64,000 nt of DNA from JAGVSR01 sp963825555 (lineage in GTDB: Bacteria > Pseudomonadota > Alphaproteobacteria > Rhizobiales > Hyphomicrobiaceae), in assembly GCA_963825555.1 (NCBI GenBank), contig CAWGTZ010000008.1:15627-79626 (forward strand), read 5' to 3'. Positions 25,903-35,586 of this stretch are shown in pieces (the first letter of the stretch is position 1; each line of letters begins with the position of its first letter). The position numbers were made by a program, and so were the translations under genes. The notes beneath the pieces are model-generated. The model worked only from the letters and a program-made list of their open reading frames with translations. It ran no database searches and was not told the origin of the DNA.

Positions 25903-26867
25903 GGCACAAGCTCCGTGCGGGTTTTGAGGACGAGCCACAGGAAGAAGGGTGCGCCTAGAAGTGCGGTCAGAACCCCGAGGCGAAGATCCCCCAAGGGCGA
26001 CATCAGGCGCAGTGCGACGTCGGCCAGCAGGACGAGGACGGCGCCGCCTAGAAAGCTCGGCAGGAGGAGCCGCCCCGGCTCGCCGCTGGTCAGCGGGCGC
26101 AACAGATGCGGCACCATGAGGCCGACGAACGCGATCGCCCCGCACACTGACGTGGCCGCGCCCACGCAGAGCGCCGTTCCCGCCACGACCTTCAGGCGCA
26201 GGCGATCCGGATCGACACCGAGGTTCTGTGCCGCTGCCTCACCCAGCGACAGAGCATCCAGATCGCGCCCGGTTGTGAAGAGGATGAGGCAGCCGGCGGC
26301 CATCAGGGGCGCAGCCAGCCAGACGTGCGTGAGGCTCCGGTCAGTGAGCGAGCCCATAAGCCAGTACAGCATCTCGGAGGCAGCGAACGGATTGGGTGCA
26401 AGATTGAGGGCGAGCGAGGTGAGCGCAGCGGCAAGGCTCGAGACGGCGACGCCGGCGAGGATGAGCGTGACAGACCCGGTGCCCGTTCCAGCCAGCAGCG
26501 CCAGAATGAATGTGGCCACAGCCGCGCCGAGAAGCCCCGCCAGCGGCAATGCCAGGGCAACGACCTGTGCGAGACCGGAATGAATGGCGATGACGGCACC
26601 CAAGGCGGCGCCGCCAGAGATCCCCATGATACCGGGTTCAGCTAGCGGATTGCGCAAGTAGCCTTGCAGCACCGCACCCGCCAGCCCCAGCGTGCCTCCC
26701 ACAAGGAACCCGAGAAGCGCGCGAGGAAGGCGCACCTCCATCAAAATGACGCGCTGCGCCTCGGCAGACCCGGCGATGCGGAAGCCATCGACCCCCATGA
26801 AGAGCGAGAGAAGGAATGCCAGAAGCGCCGCGAGCCCGAGCCACACGGCTAGGCGCCCGGATGTCAT
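25899..26867 (-). CDS. btuC: Vitamin B12 ABC transporter permease (FecCD family)
   Basis: An inner-membrane permease of 322 residues with about ten hydrophobic segments. Family signatures are LRLPRALLGFLVGGTLGLAG-like near the N-terminus (VRLPRALLGFLVGGTLGLA), NPLAEPGIMGISGGAALGA, and FVGLMVPHLLRPL in the cytoplasmic coupling region. I chose the ATG at 26867, which overlaps the binding-protein stop (ATGA) and begins a hydrophobic helix. It is part of the btuFCD set under a cobalamin riboswitch. Confidence 0.9.
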   Translation of the reverse strand: MTSGRLAVWLGLAALLAFLLSLFMGVDGFRIAGSAEAQRVILMEVRLPRALLGFLVGGTLGLAGAVLQGYLRNPLAEPGIMGISGGAALGAVIAIHSGLAQVVALALPLAGLLGAAVATFILALLAGTGTGSVTLILAGVAVSSLAAALTSLALNLAPNPFAASEMLYWLMGSLTDRSLTHVWLAAPLMAAGCLILFTTGRDLDALSLGEAAAQNLGVDPDRLRLKVVAGTALCVGAATSVCGAIAFVGLMVPHLLRPLTSGEPGRLLLPSFLGGAVLVLLADVALRLMSPLGDLRLGVLTALLGAPFFLWLVLKTRTELVP

Positions 26868-27775
26868 CGCGTCGCCTCGGCGCGCAAGATCAACTGCTCG
26901 CGCGCGACGGCCAGCCGTTCGACGGCCTTCACGATGCGCGTCGTTCCACACAGCCATTCGTTCATGGGCATATCCACGCTCGGACGGGTTTGCTCCAGGG
27001 CCTGAAAGGCCGGATGGCGGAGGTTGTCGCCGAGGACGGTGCGGAAGTCACGTGCGGAGTTGGCTCGCACGATCAGATCAGGCGGATCGGAAATGAGGGT
27101 TTCAAGCGGCAAGCGGCCGCCCGGACCGACCCGCGCCGAGCGGGCAAGATTGGCGAAACCGGCCTGGGAAAGAACTTCATCCACGAGACTGCCCTCGCCT
27201 GAGGCGAGACTATTCACCTGGAAAGCGACCGCCCGTGGCCGAGGCCCATCGGAGCGCGCAACCGCCCGCGTCTTGACCTCTTGGAGACGCATGTCGAAGT
27301 CCGCTATCAGGGCCTCGCCGCGATCTTTCTCGCCGGTCAGCGCCGCAAGGCGGCGCACGACCTGACGAATGCCCTCGAAGCTCGAGGCCATGGGCACGAT
27401 CTCGACACGGCGGCCCAGCCGGCGCAGAAGATCGACGGTTGGTCCCGTCGTGTACTCGCCGGCGAGAACCAGATCGGGATCGAGTGCCAGTATTTCTTCA
27501 GCCGCACCCTGTACACTTTCGATACCTTCCGCCTCGCCCGATAGCAGCGACATGGTCGGATCGGTGGCCAGAAAGCTCAAGCCCTTGATACGATCTCGTG
27601 GAACGAGATCGAGCACAATCTGGTCGACACACAGGTTAAGCGAAACAATTCGCTGCGGCTTGGCCTCACCGGCCCACGCTTCTGCCGGAAGGAAGCCGCC
27701 AAACGCCAGAGCCCCGGCGGCCAGAACCGCCAGGTTCGTGTTCGTCCAGATCTGTCGCAGCGCGTGCGCTTTCAA
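26864..27775 (-). CDS. btuF: Periplasmic B12-binding protein (helical-backbone metal receptor family)
   Basis: 303 residues, exported: the N-terminal LAVLAAGALAFGGFLPAEAWA is a signal peptide. The fold signatures are RIVSLNLCVDQIVLDLV, LDPDLVLAGEYTTGPTVDLL, a long backbone helix (VVRRLAALTGEKDRGEALIA), and PDLIVRANSARDFRT with a C-terminal Arg/Glu-rich region that docks the permease. The start is a TTG at 27775, 27 bases after the receptor stop, with no strong ribosome site, so translation may depend on the upstream frame. Confidence 0.85.
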   Translation of the reverse strand: MKAHALRQIWTNTNLAVLAAGALAFGGFLPAEAWAGEAKPQRIVSLNLCVDQIVLDLVPRDRIKGLSFLATDPTMSLLSGEAEGIESVQGAAEEILALDPDLVLAGEYTTGPTVDLLRRLGRRVEIVPMASSFEGIRQVVRRLAALTGEKDRGEALIADFDMRLQEVKTRAVARSDGPRPRAVAFQVNSLASGEGSLVDEVLSQAGFANLARSARVGPGGRLPLETLISDPPDLIVRANSARDFRTVLGDNLRHPAFQALEQTRPSVDMPMNEWLCGTTRIVKAVERLAVAREQLILRAEATR

Positions 27776-27802
27776 TCGCGGCCCCGAATCTCTTGCATCC
27801 TT

Positions 27803-29982
27803 TTACCGCCCTTCGGCCCAGGCACGGGTAGCAACCTCTTCATAGGTAAACCGGAGGCCCGCATAGGCGGCGATGTCGGCGGTCTCGTAGCCAAACACCT
27901 GCTGGTAGTCTTCGTTCAGAAGGTTTTCGACACGGCCGTAAATCTCGACACCGGGCGCAAGCTCGTAGGACGCGGCCACGTTGACCAAGAGGTAGTCGTC
28001 GAGCGTCACGAACTGCGAGCCGAAGGTACCGAATGGTAGAGGATTGGTATCGAACACGAACGCCACATCAGGCGCCGACCCATTGTATATCGCTGCAACA
28101 TTGATGTTTCCGCGACCGTCGTCGAACGCATAGTTGACGTCGACACGGGCCGTATGCTCCGGGCGGCGGATCGCGGCAAGGCCTGACGCATCCGTGGCGT
28201 CCAGCCAAGTGTAGGCGGCTCCAAGAACGAGCCCCGGCGTCAGAACGGCCCTGCCGGCGACCTCAATGCCCCTGCGCTGGCTCTCCCCGTCAATGTTGAC
28301 CACGGTGTTGCCGAAGCCGACGATCTCGTTCACCAAGTCCGCCTCAAAATACGTGACATCGATCGAGGCCGTGCCGGGAACGAGCGTTACTTCGACACCC
28401 ACATCCCAACCGAAGCTCTCTTCAGGAACGAGGTTCGGATTGCCGATAAACTGGTCGACCACGCTGCCGAACTGCTGGAACATGCCGGGTAGCGCGTAGG
28501 CCGTCCCGGCGCTTGCATGCGGACGCAGGCCCACCTCGTGCAGATCAACGCTGAGAGCCGTCTTCCAGCTCGTGAAATCGGAAAACGTGTCGTTGTCCTC
28601 TCGGCGCACGCTCGCGATCGGAAAGAGGCGATCGAAATACTCACCGCGATACTCAGCTGCATAGGCCATACGGTTACGTTCGCGCTCGACGCCGTCTGCT
28701 CCGAATGCGGGCCCGAAAGTATCTGTCGGCGTGAACGTTTCGCGCTCCTTTTCGACCAACCCGCTCAGAACATGGAGAAGGCCTGCCTCGGGCTGAGCGA
28801 ACCGCGCCGTACCAAGATAGTAGAAGCGGTTGCGGTCGTTGGCGTTAGACGAACTGAAGAACGGGCTCTGAGTATCGAAGTCCGATGAATTGAAGTTGCC
28901 GCCAACGAACTGTGGGTCAGACCGCCGTCGAACATGTCCCAGGTGAGCCGTGCGCCCCCCATCCAGATATCGGCATCGGCGACATTCAGCGCATCCACCG
29001 CGGTCTGAAGCGCCAAAGGTGGACCGTCAAAATCATCGTAGTCGGATTGTGTGGTGGAGCGCCTCAAATTGAAATCCACGCTGACACCTTCGACGATACT
29101 GAGGCCTGCCCGGAGGTTGAACGTCCGGCGTTCGAAGCCGTCGTCTTCGTTGCCCACAGGAGCGATATTGAAACCGTTGCTCTCCTGGAAATTGTAGCCG
29201 GCAGGAGAAGTAGCCGCGCTCATTGCCGGCTGAGACGCTGCCGGCTACGTCACGCGTGCCGAAGCTGCCGCCTTCTGCCCGGCCTCGGAATGTGAGGGGG
29301 CCCCGGCCTCCGCGCGTGACGATGTTGATGACGCCGCCGATGGCGCGCGAACCGTAAAGGCCGCTCTGTACGCCGCGCAGAACCTCGATCCTCTCGATGT
29401 CTTCGGCAGACAGGTTGGAAAAATCAAATTCGCCGCCGCTCGTGTCGTTGGCTTCCACACCGTCGATGATAACAAGAGTCTGGTTGGCTTCTGCCCCTCG
29501 GATTCGAACCTGCGTCAACTGCCCAGGCCCGCCTGACGAATTCACGGTGACACCCGGCAGGCTGCGCAAAGCGCATCCGCTGCGTTTCGGATCTGCTGCG
29601 CCTTCAACTGCGCGCCTGTGACAACACTGACCGGCATGCCCAGTTTGCGTGTTGAAATGCCGGCCAGCGTGTCGCCATCTGACATGCTGGCAGCCTGCGG
29701 CGACGGCGCACCATCATCCGCCCCGACAATCTCACCGGTTCCGCCCGGTGTATTGTCGCTGGCCTCAGAACTCGCTCGTGCAGATGGCCCGTCTTCGGTC
29801 GATGAGGCCTTAGGCTTCTTTGTCAGCGTCCCGGGCTTCGCCTCCAGCGTCGCTCCCTCAACGACGACCGGCGGCAATTCGTAGGCCTCCTGAGCCGCTG
29901 CATGGCTCGCAACAAACCCCGCGCCGGCTGACACCAGCGCGCACGTCATCATCGATGCGCAACGCGCATTCCTCACGTTCAT
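27803..29982 (-). pseudogene. btuB: BtuB-like TonB-dependent receptor, broken by three frameshifts
   Basis: The outer-membrane cobalamin receptor, encoded in four consecutive frame segments. The first starts at the ATG at 29982 after GGGGAGA and has a signal peptide (MTCALVSAGAGFVASHAAA) and the plug start. The second begins RSLPGVTVNSSGGPGQLTQV and holds IRGAEANQTLVIIDGVEAND and the GVINIVTRGG plug end. The third starts near GYNFQESNGF, and the last, FVGGNFNSSDFDTQSP, runs through barrel strands to EEVATRAWAEGR. Breaks lie near 29565, 29203 and 28915; each is fixed by a single-base change. The length and order of the parts are normal. Either the receptor is recently lost or these are sequencing errors. 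Confidence 0.85.
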
Positions 29983-30219
29983 CTCTCCCCAACCCATCTG
30001 GCGGTTGCTGGAGGAAACGGAGATCCGGAATGGACGGGGCATCTGAACGGCAGGCCTTGGAAGATGTGATCCTTCCTGATCCGCGCCGGTTAATTTCAGA
30101 GACTCTGGAAAAAAACACTTTGCCCGTACATGCCTGACGCCGCTCCCTACCGGTTGCACATCAGCCGCCACTACGGGTGGTCCGTTCCTCCGCGCGCCCC
30201 GCACGAGGGATGGGCAGCA

Positions 30220-30410
30220 TGTACCGGCAGGTCTCCTGGCTCGCGGCTCTGGCGCGTCCCATCCGCCTTCCCGACGTCGCGCCAGCGGCGCGGTGTCAGT
30301 GGCTTTGGTGGGGGAAGCTCGCCGCTTACAGTTGCGGGGGCAGCCTCGGCATCGGACCGAATGTGATCCTAACCGTGTTCCCTATTCTCCCGCCGTCCAG
30401 GTAAGAACGG
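30220..30410 (-). promoter_or_regulatory. Cobalamin (B12) riboswitch upstream of the btuBFCD locus
   Basis: On the minus strand the conserved blocks appear in order: AATAGGGAACACGG (30386-30373), GGCTGCCCCCGCAACTGTA (within 30345-30324) followed by AGCGGCGAGC, the CCACTG region, GGGAAGG (near 30272-30266), and the B12 box GCCAGGAGACCTGCC (30240-30226). These are the hallmark elements of the Cbl riboswitch, including the B12 box that pairs with the L5 loop. About 240 bases of leader separate it from the btuB start at 29982. Repression of the B12 locus when cobalamin is abundant is the established role. Confidence 0.95.
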
Positions 30411-30576
30411 CAGGAACCGATACACGATCTAGATGTTCAGCTGACGGTGATCTTGTCAAGCATCACAGACCGCTGCTGATGCTTTGTGGATGGCCCGGCG
30501 TGGCCGATTACCCACGCATGCGGAGTGCTGACGATATGAAAGGCTGTGAGCTGTTTGACCATCAGGCGGAACGGGC

Positions 30577-31509
30577 TCACTCGCTTTGAACGAGCCTCTG
30601 ACGGCTGATTTCCACAACCTCTCCGCCTTCACCACCGAGCCCGCGCACGATCATCTCGATGGACCGCGGGTTTGCGCTGCCCCCGAAGCGATAGATATTG
30701 TAGCGGCCCAGCGGCTCTGGCCCATGAGGCCGGGACGCCGATCCCGACGCTACACCGACAATGGGAATCGCACCGCCGCGCGCAGGATGCCACACGAGAC
30801 TGTCGCGATGATTGTGTCCGTGGAGGACGAGTTCAGCACCGCGCTCAGACAGCACCGCAGCGAGAGCCTCTGCATCCTGCAATGCCCGGCGCGGGGCCGT
30901 CTGACCCGGCAAAGGGGGATGGTGGATCAAGACCACGCGCACCAGCCCTTCATCTTCAAGTCGTGCCAGCAGACCGCCGAGCGCAACTAGCTGCGTGTCG
31001 CCAAGTCGTCCCGCCGCAACGAGCGGGCGCGTTGGAATGGCGGAGTTCAGTCCGATGAGCGCCACCGGACCCAGCCGGCGCACGAAGGGAAAAGCAAGCT
31101 CCGTCTGCCCCATGAATCCACGACCCCATTCGTCCGAAACGAGATAGCCGTTCCATGTCTCCAGACACGAGGGGCCGTTCATCCGCCGCGTGTAAATGTC
31201 GTGATTGCCGGGGATCGCGGTCACGCGATCTGGAGGACCCACCGTCTCCAGCCACTGCCGTGCCTCCCCGAATTCATCCGGCAGACCGAGATTGGATATA
31301 TCGCCCGTTACCGCGACGTGATCGGCACCGTGCGCACGTATATCCAGGGCCATCAGATCAGCGATGGTGCGGGAGTGGATACGGCGCCGCGAGCGCATCC
31401 AGTTGAGGTAACCGAGCCCCCGCTTCACATTCCAATGCTTGGGACCGAAGCCTACGATGGGTGTCAGATGCAGATCCGAGATGTGGGCAAGCGTGAGAGC
31501 GTATGTCAT
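30577..31509 (-). CDS. Calcineurin-like metallophosphoesterase
   Basis: 310 residues of the metallophosphoesterase superfamily with all five motifs: AHISDLHLTP near the N-terminus, VAVTGDISNLGL, IPGNHDIYT, VLIHHPPLPG and VLHGHNHRDS. These bind a dimetal centre. There is no signal peptide, so it is cytoplasmic; the substrate (phosphodiester, cyclic nucleotide or other) is not fixed by the motifs. It is divergent from the NUDIX gene and is the first gene beyond the B12 riboswitch. Confidence 0.9.
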   Translation of the reverse strand: MTYALTLAHISDLHLTPIVGFGPKHWNVKRGLGYLNWMRSRRRIHSRTIADLMALDIRAHGADHVAVTGDISNLGLPDEFGEARQWLETVGPPDRVTAIPGNHDIYTRRMNGPSCLETWNGYLVSDEWGRGFMGQTELAFPFVRRLGPVALIGLNSAIPTRPLVAAGRLGDTQLVALGGLLARLEDEGLVRVVLIHHPPLPGQTAPRRALQDAEALAAVLSERGAELVLHGHNHRDSLVWHPARGGAIPIVGVASGSASRPHGPEPLGRYNIYRFGGSANPRSIEMIVRGLGGEGGEVVEISRQRLVQSE

Positions 31510-31652
31510 GAACAGTGATTACTGCGAGAGCGGCGGATAGGGTTAATTACATGCTCCAGACCGCAAATGCTTGCCAAATCGCGCAAAGCATCCGAAACGC
31601 TTCTTCAGAACAGTAGTGGGAGCCCGGCCCGAAACGGGGCGGAGGGGATCGC

Positions 31653-32120
31653 CTGAAAAAGCACGCCGAAAAGCTGGTCACACGCACCCTGCAGCGCTAC
31701 TGGCGCATAACGCGCGGGCTGACACTTGGCGCGCAGGGGCTTGTTGTCGATCCGGACAACCGGGTGCTCCTTGTCCGTCACACATATCGACCGGGCTGGC
31801 AGTTCCCCGGCGGCGGTGTGGAGAAGGGTGAAGACGTGATGATGGCCCTCCGGCGAGAACTTCACGAAGAGGTCGGTGTCATTGTCGAAGGCGAGCCAGA
31901 ACTGTTCGCCCTTTATGCCAATTCCCGCCATTTTCCGAACGACCACATCGCGTTCTTTATCGTGCGCTCCTGGCGCCTCCCGGTGATCCCCGAGCCAAAC
32001 CGGGAGATCGCCGAGCAGGCTTTCTTTCCCGCCGACCAGCTGCCCCAAGACGCCCACCCCACGACTGTGGCGCGCATCGGTGAAGTGTTCCGCGGCCGCC
32101 CCCGAGATCCGATCTGGTAA
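31653..32120 (+). CDS. NUDIX hydrolase with apparent CTG start
   Basis: A 155-residue NUDIX protein. The conserved box is GGGVEKGEDVMMALRRELHE followed by EVGV (GX5EX7REUXEEXGU). N-terminal residues LKKHAEKLVTRTLQRYWRI and GLVVDPDNRVLLVRHTYRPG fit the family. The frame is closed by TAG at 31614 and contains no ATG, GTG or TTG before the family N-terminus. The CTG at 31653 lies seven bases after GGAGG and would give a normal length. A GTG at 31764 would delete the first beta-strand. The CTG start is inference. Confidence 0.8.
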   Translation: MKKHAEKLVTRTLQRYWRITRGLTLGAQGLVVDPDNRVLLVRHTYRPGWQFPGGGVEKGEDVMMALRRELHEEVGVIVEGEPELFALYANSRHFPNDHIAFFIVRSWRLPVIPEPNREIAEQAFFPADQLPQDAHPTTVARIGEVFRGRPRDPIW

Positions 32121-32201
32121 ACCCGCACACCTCGCTGGACCCTGAACCGCCATCCGTGCTAGCTGCCCGCCGCACGCCTCCTCGAACCGGGTTGAGCCCA
32201 C

Positions 32202-32708
32202 ATGTCCGACAAGGTTTCCACACGCACCGCCGCGCCGGGGGATATCCCCGCCATCAGCGAACTGCATGCGCGCGTGTTCGGACCGGGCCGGTTCGCGCGC
32301 TCCGCCTATCGCGTGCGCGAGGGCAAGCGCGACGGCGAAACCTTGTCCCCGTTCTGCCGCGTTGCGATCCGCGGCAATCGCCTCATCGCGTCGGTCATCT
32401 TCACCGAGGTGCGCATCGGCCATGTTGCAGGCGCCCTGCTTCTGGGGCCGCTCGCAGTCGATCCGGAGTTCGCCGGGAGAGGCTTCGGCCGCCAGCTCGT
32501 TGCCGAGGGGTTGGAAGAAGCCAAGACGGCTGGACGTGCCCTCGTGCTGCTCGTAGGCGACGAACCCTATTACGCGCGATTGGGATTTCAGCGGGTGCCG
32601 CCGGGGCAGATCACGCTGCCGGGGCCTGTGAATCCTGCGCGGATTCTTGCGGCTAGTCTCATCGATGGAGCACTCTCAACCGCGCGCGGACTCGTCTCGG
32701 CGGCTTGA
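32202..32708 (+). CDS. GNAT N-acetyltransferase
   Basis: 168 residues of the GNAT superfamily, YhbS-like. The acetyl-CoA loop is LAVDPEFAGRGFGRQLVAEG, followed by ALVLLVGDEPYYARLGFQRV, the typical fourth motif. It probably acetylates a small molecule or amino group; no substrate is evident. It lies 81 bases after the NUDIX gene on the same strand and converges with the photolyase-like gene, whose stop is 11 bases away. Confidence 0.88.
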   Translation: MSDKVSTRTAAPGDIPAISELHARVFGPGRFARSAYRVREGKRDGETLSPFCRVAIRGNRLIASVIFTEVRIGHVAGALLLGPLAVDPEFAGRGFGRQLVAEGLEEAKTAGRALVLLVGDEPYYARLGFQRVPPGQITLPGPVNPARILAASLIDGALSTARGLVSAA

Positions 32709-32718
32709 GCACGGACAC

Positions 32719-33933
32719 TCACAGAAAGCCCAGTCGTTCCAGAGTTTCAGGAATACGCTCTTTCAGCTTGAAGAAGCCGTGACGCGCATAGGGCCAGAAG
32801 GCGCTGTCCCAGTCGCGCCGAATGCCGATGACGGCAAGTCCCGAACCGGACAACGCCGCAACACGGGTTTCCAGCGTTTCACGGGACGGGCCAATGGGAA
32901 CCTGCGGTGTTACGATCGTCTCCACGCCCTGCGTTCGGCAGAAGGCCACAAGATCATCCGAACCGCCGGGCGCGAGCAGCGTAACAGGGCAGCCAAACGA
33001 GCGGCCCGCGCGCGCCAGGCCATCGTTGATCGCCGCGGAGCGGAATGCAATCACCGCCTCAGCCAGACCCGCATAGCTCGTATCGGCCGGCAATGCGGCC
33101 ACGCCCTTCACGGCGCTTGGATCTATTGGCCATCGCTCCGGACTCAAGTCGTCCTCGCCCAGAAGAAGAACAACCGGCTCATTGGCGGGCATGCTCATCG
33201 GCGGCCGCAGGCGAACGGGCGGCGGCGCCTCGGGCCCTTCGAGCGGATCCGGCGCCTCGTTCAGCTCACCGGCGGGGTCAAAACGGCCTTCCGTGTACTG
33301 GCGGATGTTCTCGGCCCGCGCAATGTAGTGCTTGCCGCGTGTCTGCAGACCAGCGACCCAGCGCCACGACAGGGTATTAGAGGCCGGATCGCCATCAAGG
33401 AGATGACGATAAAAGAAATCGGCACCCAGCGCCCAGGGCAGGCGCAGCGTGAAGAGCCAGATGGAAGCAAACCACATGCGCGCGTGATTGTGCAGATAGC
33501 CGTGCGCCAGAAGCTGTCGGCTCCAAGCATCGAACGCCGCGATCCCAGTCTCGCCGGAGATGGCCTCCCGATAGCGCCGCCTCAGTGCTTCATCGCTGGC
33601 CAGATTCGCGCGGTCGTTCTCGAGTTCGGACAGGTAGTCCCACCAAACGGACGGGCGCTGCTCCAGCCAGCCTTTCCAGTAGGTCCGCCAGCAGATCTCT
33701 TCCACGAACTTTTGCGCGCCCGAAATGCGATGCTTCGAGAGAACCGCGCGCACGACCTCCTCTTCGCCGATCAACCGGTGGCGCACATACGGCGACAGCG
33801 TCGAAACATTGCGGCGATCGTCAGGTCCGCGGTCGAAGTTACGGTCGCGCGCGTAGGCACTGCCTGCTCGCGGCACGAAGTCCGCCAGGCGTCTCATCGC
33901 CTCTTCCCGCGTGGCGGCGTGCCATTCGTCCAT
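32719..33933 (-). CDS. Photolyase/cryptochrome-like FAD protein with swapped domain order
   Basis: 404 residues. The N-terminal ~240 carry the FAD-binding core of photolyases: NVSTLSPYVRHRLIGEEEVV, EEICWRTYWKGWLE, GYLHNHARMWFASIWLF, and LDGDPASNTLSWRWVAGLQT with the following KHYIARAENI. In canonical photolyases this domain is C-terminal to an alpha/beta antenna domain. Here an alpha/beta-like part (VVLLLGEDDLSPERW, VIAFRSAAINDGLARAG, CPVTLLAPGGSDDLVAFC, SGLAVIGIRRDWDSAFWPYA) follows it at about residues 260-404. The order is therefore circularly permuted. Whether it repairs DNA or senses light is unknown. I know of similar-length alphaproteobacterial FAD-domain proteins, so this is probably a family trait rather than a unique rearrangement. 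Confidence 0.82.
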   Translation of the reverse strand: MDEWHAATREEAMRRLADFVPRAGSAYARDRNFDRGPDDRRNVSTLSPYVRHRLIGEEEVVRAVLSKHRISGAQKFVEEICWRTYWKGWLEQRPSVWWDYLSELENDRANLASDEALRRRYREAISGETGIAAFDAWSRQLLAHGYLHNHARMWFASIWLFTLRLPWALGADFFYRHLLDGDPASNTLSWRWVAGLQTRGKHYIARAENIRQYTEGRFDPAGELNEAPDPLEGPEAPPPVRLRPPMSMPANEPVVLLLGEDDLSPERWPIDPSAVKGVAALPADTSYAGLAEAVIAFRSAAINDGLARAGRSFGCPVTLLAPGGSDDLVAFCRTQGVETIVTPQVPIGPSRETLETRVAALSGSGLAVIGIRRDWDSAFWPYARHGFFKLKERIPETLERLGFL

Positions 33934-33958
33934 GAGCAGCGACCTTTTTCGCTTTCAG

Positions 33959-34186
33959 CTAGCGCGAAGGAGCGCGAACGATGGCCTTAATGGGACCGCG
34001 CGAGCGGCCGGACTGTTCCTCAATCAAGCGATCCTGCTCTTCAATGATCGTCTGCGCCGGCGCATCGCCCTCAAGTCCGCCGAGGACCGACTGCGGCACG
34101 CGGCGGTTCGACGTCACGGTTCCGTCTTCATAGGTGACGTTGAACATGACGAACGTATCCTTGGCCGTGGGCTTCTTGCGGGACAT
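33959..34186 (-). CDS. Small conserved hypothetical protein
   Basis: 75 residues, starting MSRKKPTAKDTFVMFNVTYE. The middle holds GTVTSNRRVPQSVLGGLEGD and a C-terminal EEQDRLIEEQSGRSRGPIKA. It is hydrophilic with no signal or membrane segment. GGAGGAAG is perfectly placed before the ATG at 34186, which supports translation of this short frame. It appears to be a small alphaproteobacterial protein without assigned function. The next gene upstream on this strand is purA across a short gap. Confidence 0.75.
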   Translation of the reverse strand: MSRKKPTAKDTFVMFNVTYEDGTVTSNRRVPQSVLGGLEGDAPAQTIIEEQDRLIEEQSGRSRGPIKAIVRAPSR

Positions 34187-34293
34187 GAAACTTCCTCCGT
34201 AACGGGCCGCATACACCTCATGTGCACAGCTTGGCCCAAGGTACCAATGAACTTGCGGAAAGGTTTGGACGACGGGCGATCACGCCTGCCGGT

Positions 34294-35586
34294 TCACGCC
34301 AGGAACGGATCCTTCATGAGGATCGTGTCTTCGCGCTCAGGACTTGTGGAGAGCAGCGTGACCGGGCACTCGATGAGTTCCTCGATCTGGCGAACGTACT
34401 TGATCGCTTGGGCAGGCAGATCCGACCAGCTGCGCGCACCACGTGTCGATTGCGACCAGCCCTCCAGCGTTTCGTAGATGGGCTCGATGCGCGCCTGCGC
34501 ATTCTGACCGGCCGGAAGGCGCTCGATGCGCTCGCCGTCGAGTTTGTAGCCGACGCAGACCTTTAACTCGTCGAAACCGTCCAGCACGTCGAGCTTGGTG
34601 AGTGCGATTCCGTCGATGCCGGAGACCTTGCAGACCTGGCGCACGAGAACGGCGTCGAACCAGCCGCAACGGCGCTTGCGGCCCGTGACCGTGCCGAACT
34701 CATGCCCGCGCTCGCCGATCTTCTCGCCAATTTCGTTATCGAGTTCCGTCGGGAAGGGACCGGAGCCGACGCGCGTCGTATAGGCCTTGGCGATGCCGAG
34801 CACGTAGCCGACGGCGCGCGGCCCCATGCCGGAGCCGGTTGCAGCCTGGGAGGCGATGGTGTTCGACGACGTCACGAAGGGATACGTACCATGGTCGATG
34901 TCGAGCAGCGCGCCTTGCGCGCCTTCGAAGAGGATCTGCTTGCGGGCGCGGTAAGCCTGGTCCAGAAGGTCCCACGTCACATCCATGAACGGCAGGATCT
35001 TGGGCGCAACTTCGGTCAACTCCGCCATGAGCTTGTCTTTGGAGACGAGCGCCTTGCCGAGGCCCGCGCGCAGCGCGTTGTGGTGCACGAGAATGCGATC
35101 AACCTTGGCGCCCAGCGTCGCTAGGTTCTTCAGGTCCTGCACGCGGATCGCGCGGCGGCCGACCTTGTCCTCGTAGGCCGGCCCGATACCGCGGCCCGTG
35201 GTGCCTATCTTGGCAGTCCCGGCAGCTTCCTCGCGTATCACGTCGAGTTCGCGATGGAGCGGCAGAATGAGCGTCGCGTTCTCGGCGATGCGCAGGTTAT
35301 CACGCGTGATCTTCACGCCTTGCTGACCGAGCCGGTCGATCTCCGCGCACAGTGCCCACGGATCGACGACGACGCCATTGCCGATGATACCGAGCTTGCC
35401 CGGCCGCACGACGCCCGAAGGAAGCAGCGACAGCTTGTAGGTATTCTCACCGATGACGAGCGTATGGCCGGCATTGTGACCACCCTGGAAGCGCACGACG
35501 ACATCGGCGCGCTCCGACAGCCAATCGACAATCTTGCCTTTTCCTTCGTCGCCCCACTGGGCGCCAACCACAACTACGTTGCCCAT
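34294..35586 (-). CDS. purA: Adenylosuccinate synthetase
   Basis: The first committed step of AMP synthesis: IMP + aspartate + GTP to adenylosuccinate. At 430 residues it is full length. The GTP-loop signature GAQWGDEGKGKIVDWLSE is at the very N-terminus, followed by FQGGHNAGHTLV. The GTTGRGIGPAYEDKVGRRAI block, the QGALLDIDHGTYPFVTSSNT segment and the C-terminal KTVEEL-like region complete it. The ATG at 35586 is preceded by GAGG. A frame extends upstream, but GNVVVVGAQW is the family start. Confidence 0.97.
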   Translation of the reverse strand: MGNVVVVGAQWGDEGKGKIVDWLSERADVVVRFQGGHNAGHTLVIGENTYKLSLLPSGVVRPGKLGIIGNGVVVDPWALCAEIDRLGQQGVKITRDNLRIAENATLILPLHRELDVIREEAAGTAKIGTTGRGIGPAYEDKVGRRAIRVQDLKNLATLGAKVDRILVHHNALRAGLGKALVSKDKLMAELTEVAPKILPFMDVTWDLLDQAYRARKQILFEGAQGALLDIDHGTYPFVTSSNTIASQAATGSGMGPRAVGYVLGIAKAYTTRVGSGPFPTELDNEIGEKIGERGHEFGTVTGRKRRCGWFDAVLVRQVCKVSGIDGIALTKLDVLDGFDELKVCVGYKLDGERIERLPAGQNAQARIEPIYETLEGWSQSTRGARSWSDLPAQAIKYVRQIEELIECPVTLLSTSPEREDTILMKDPFLA

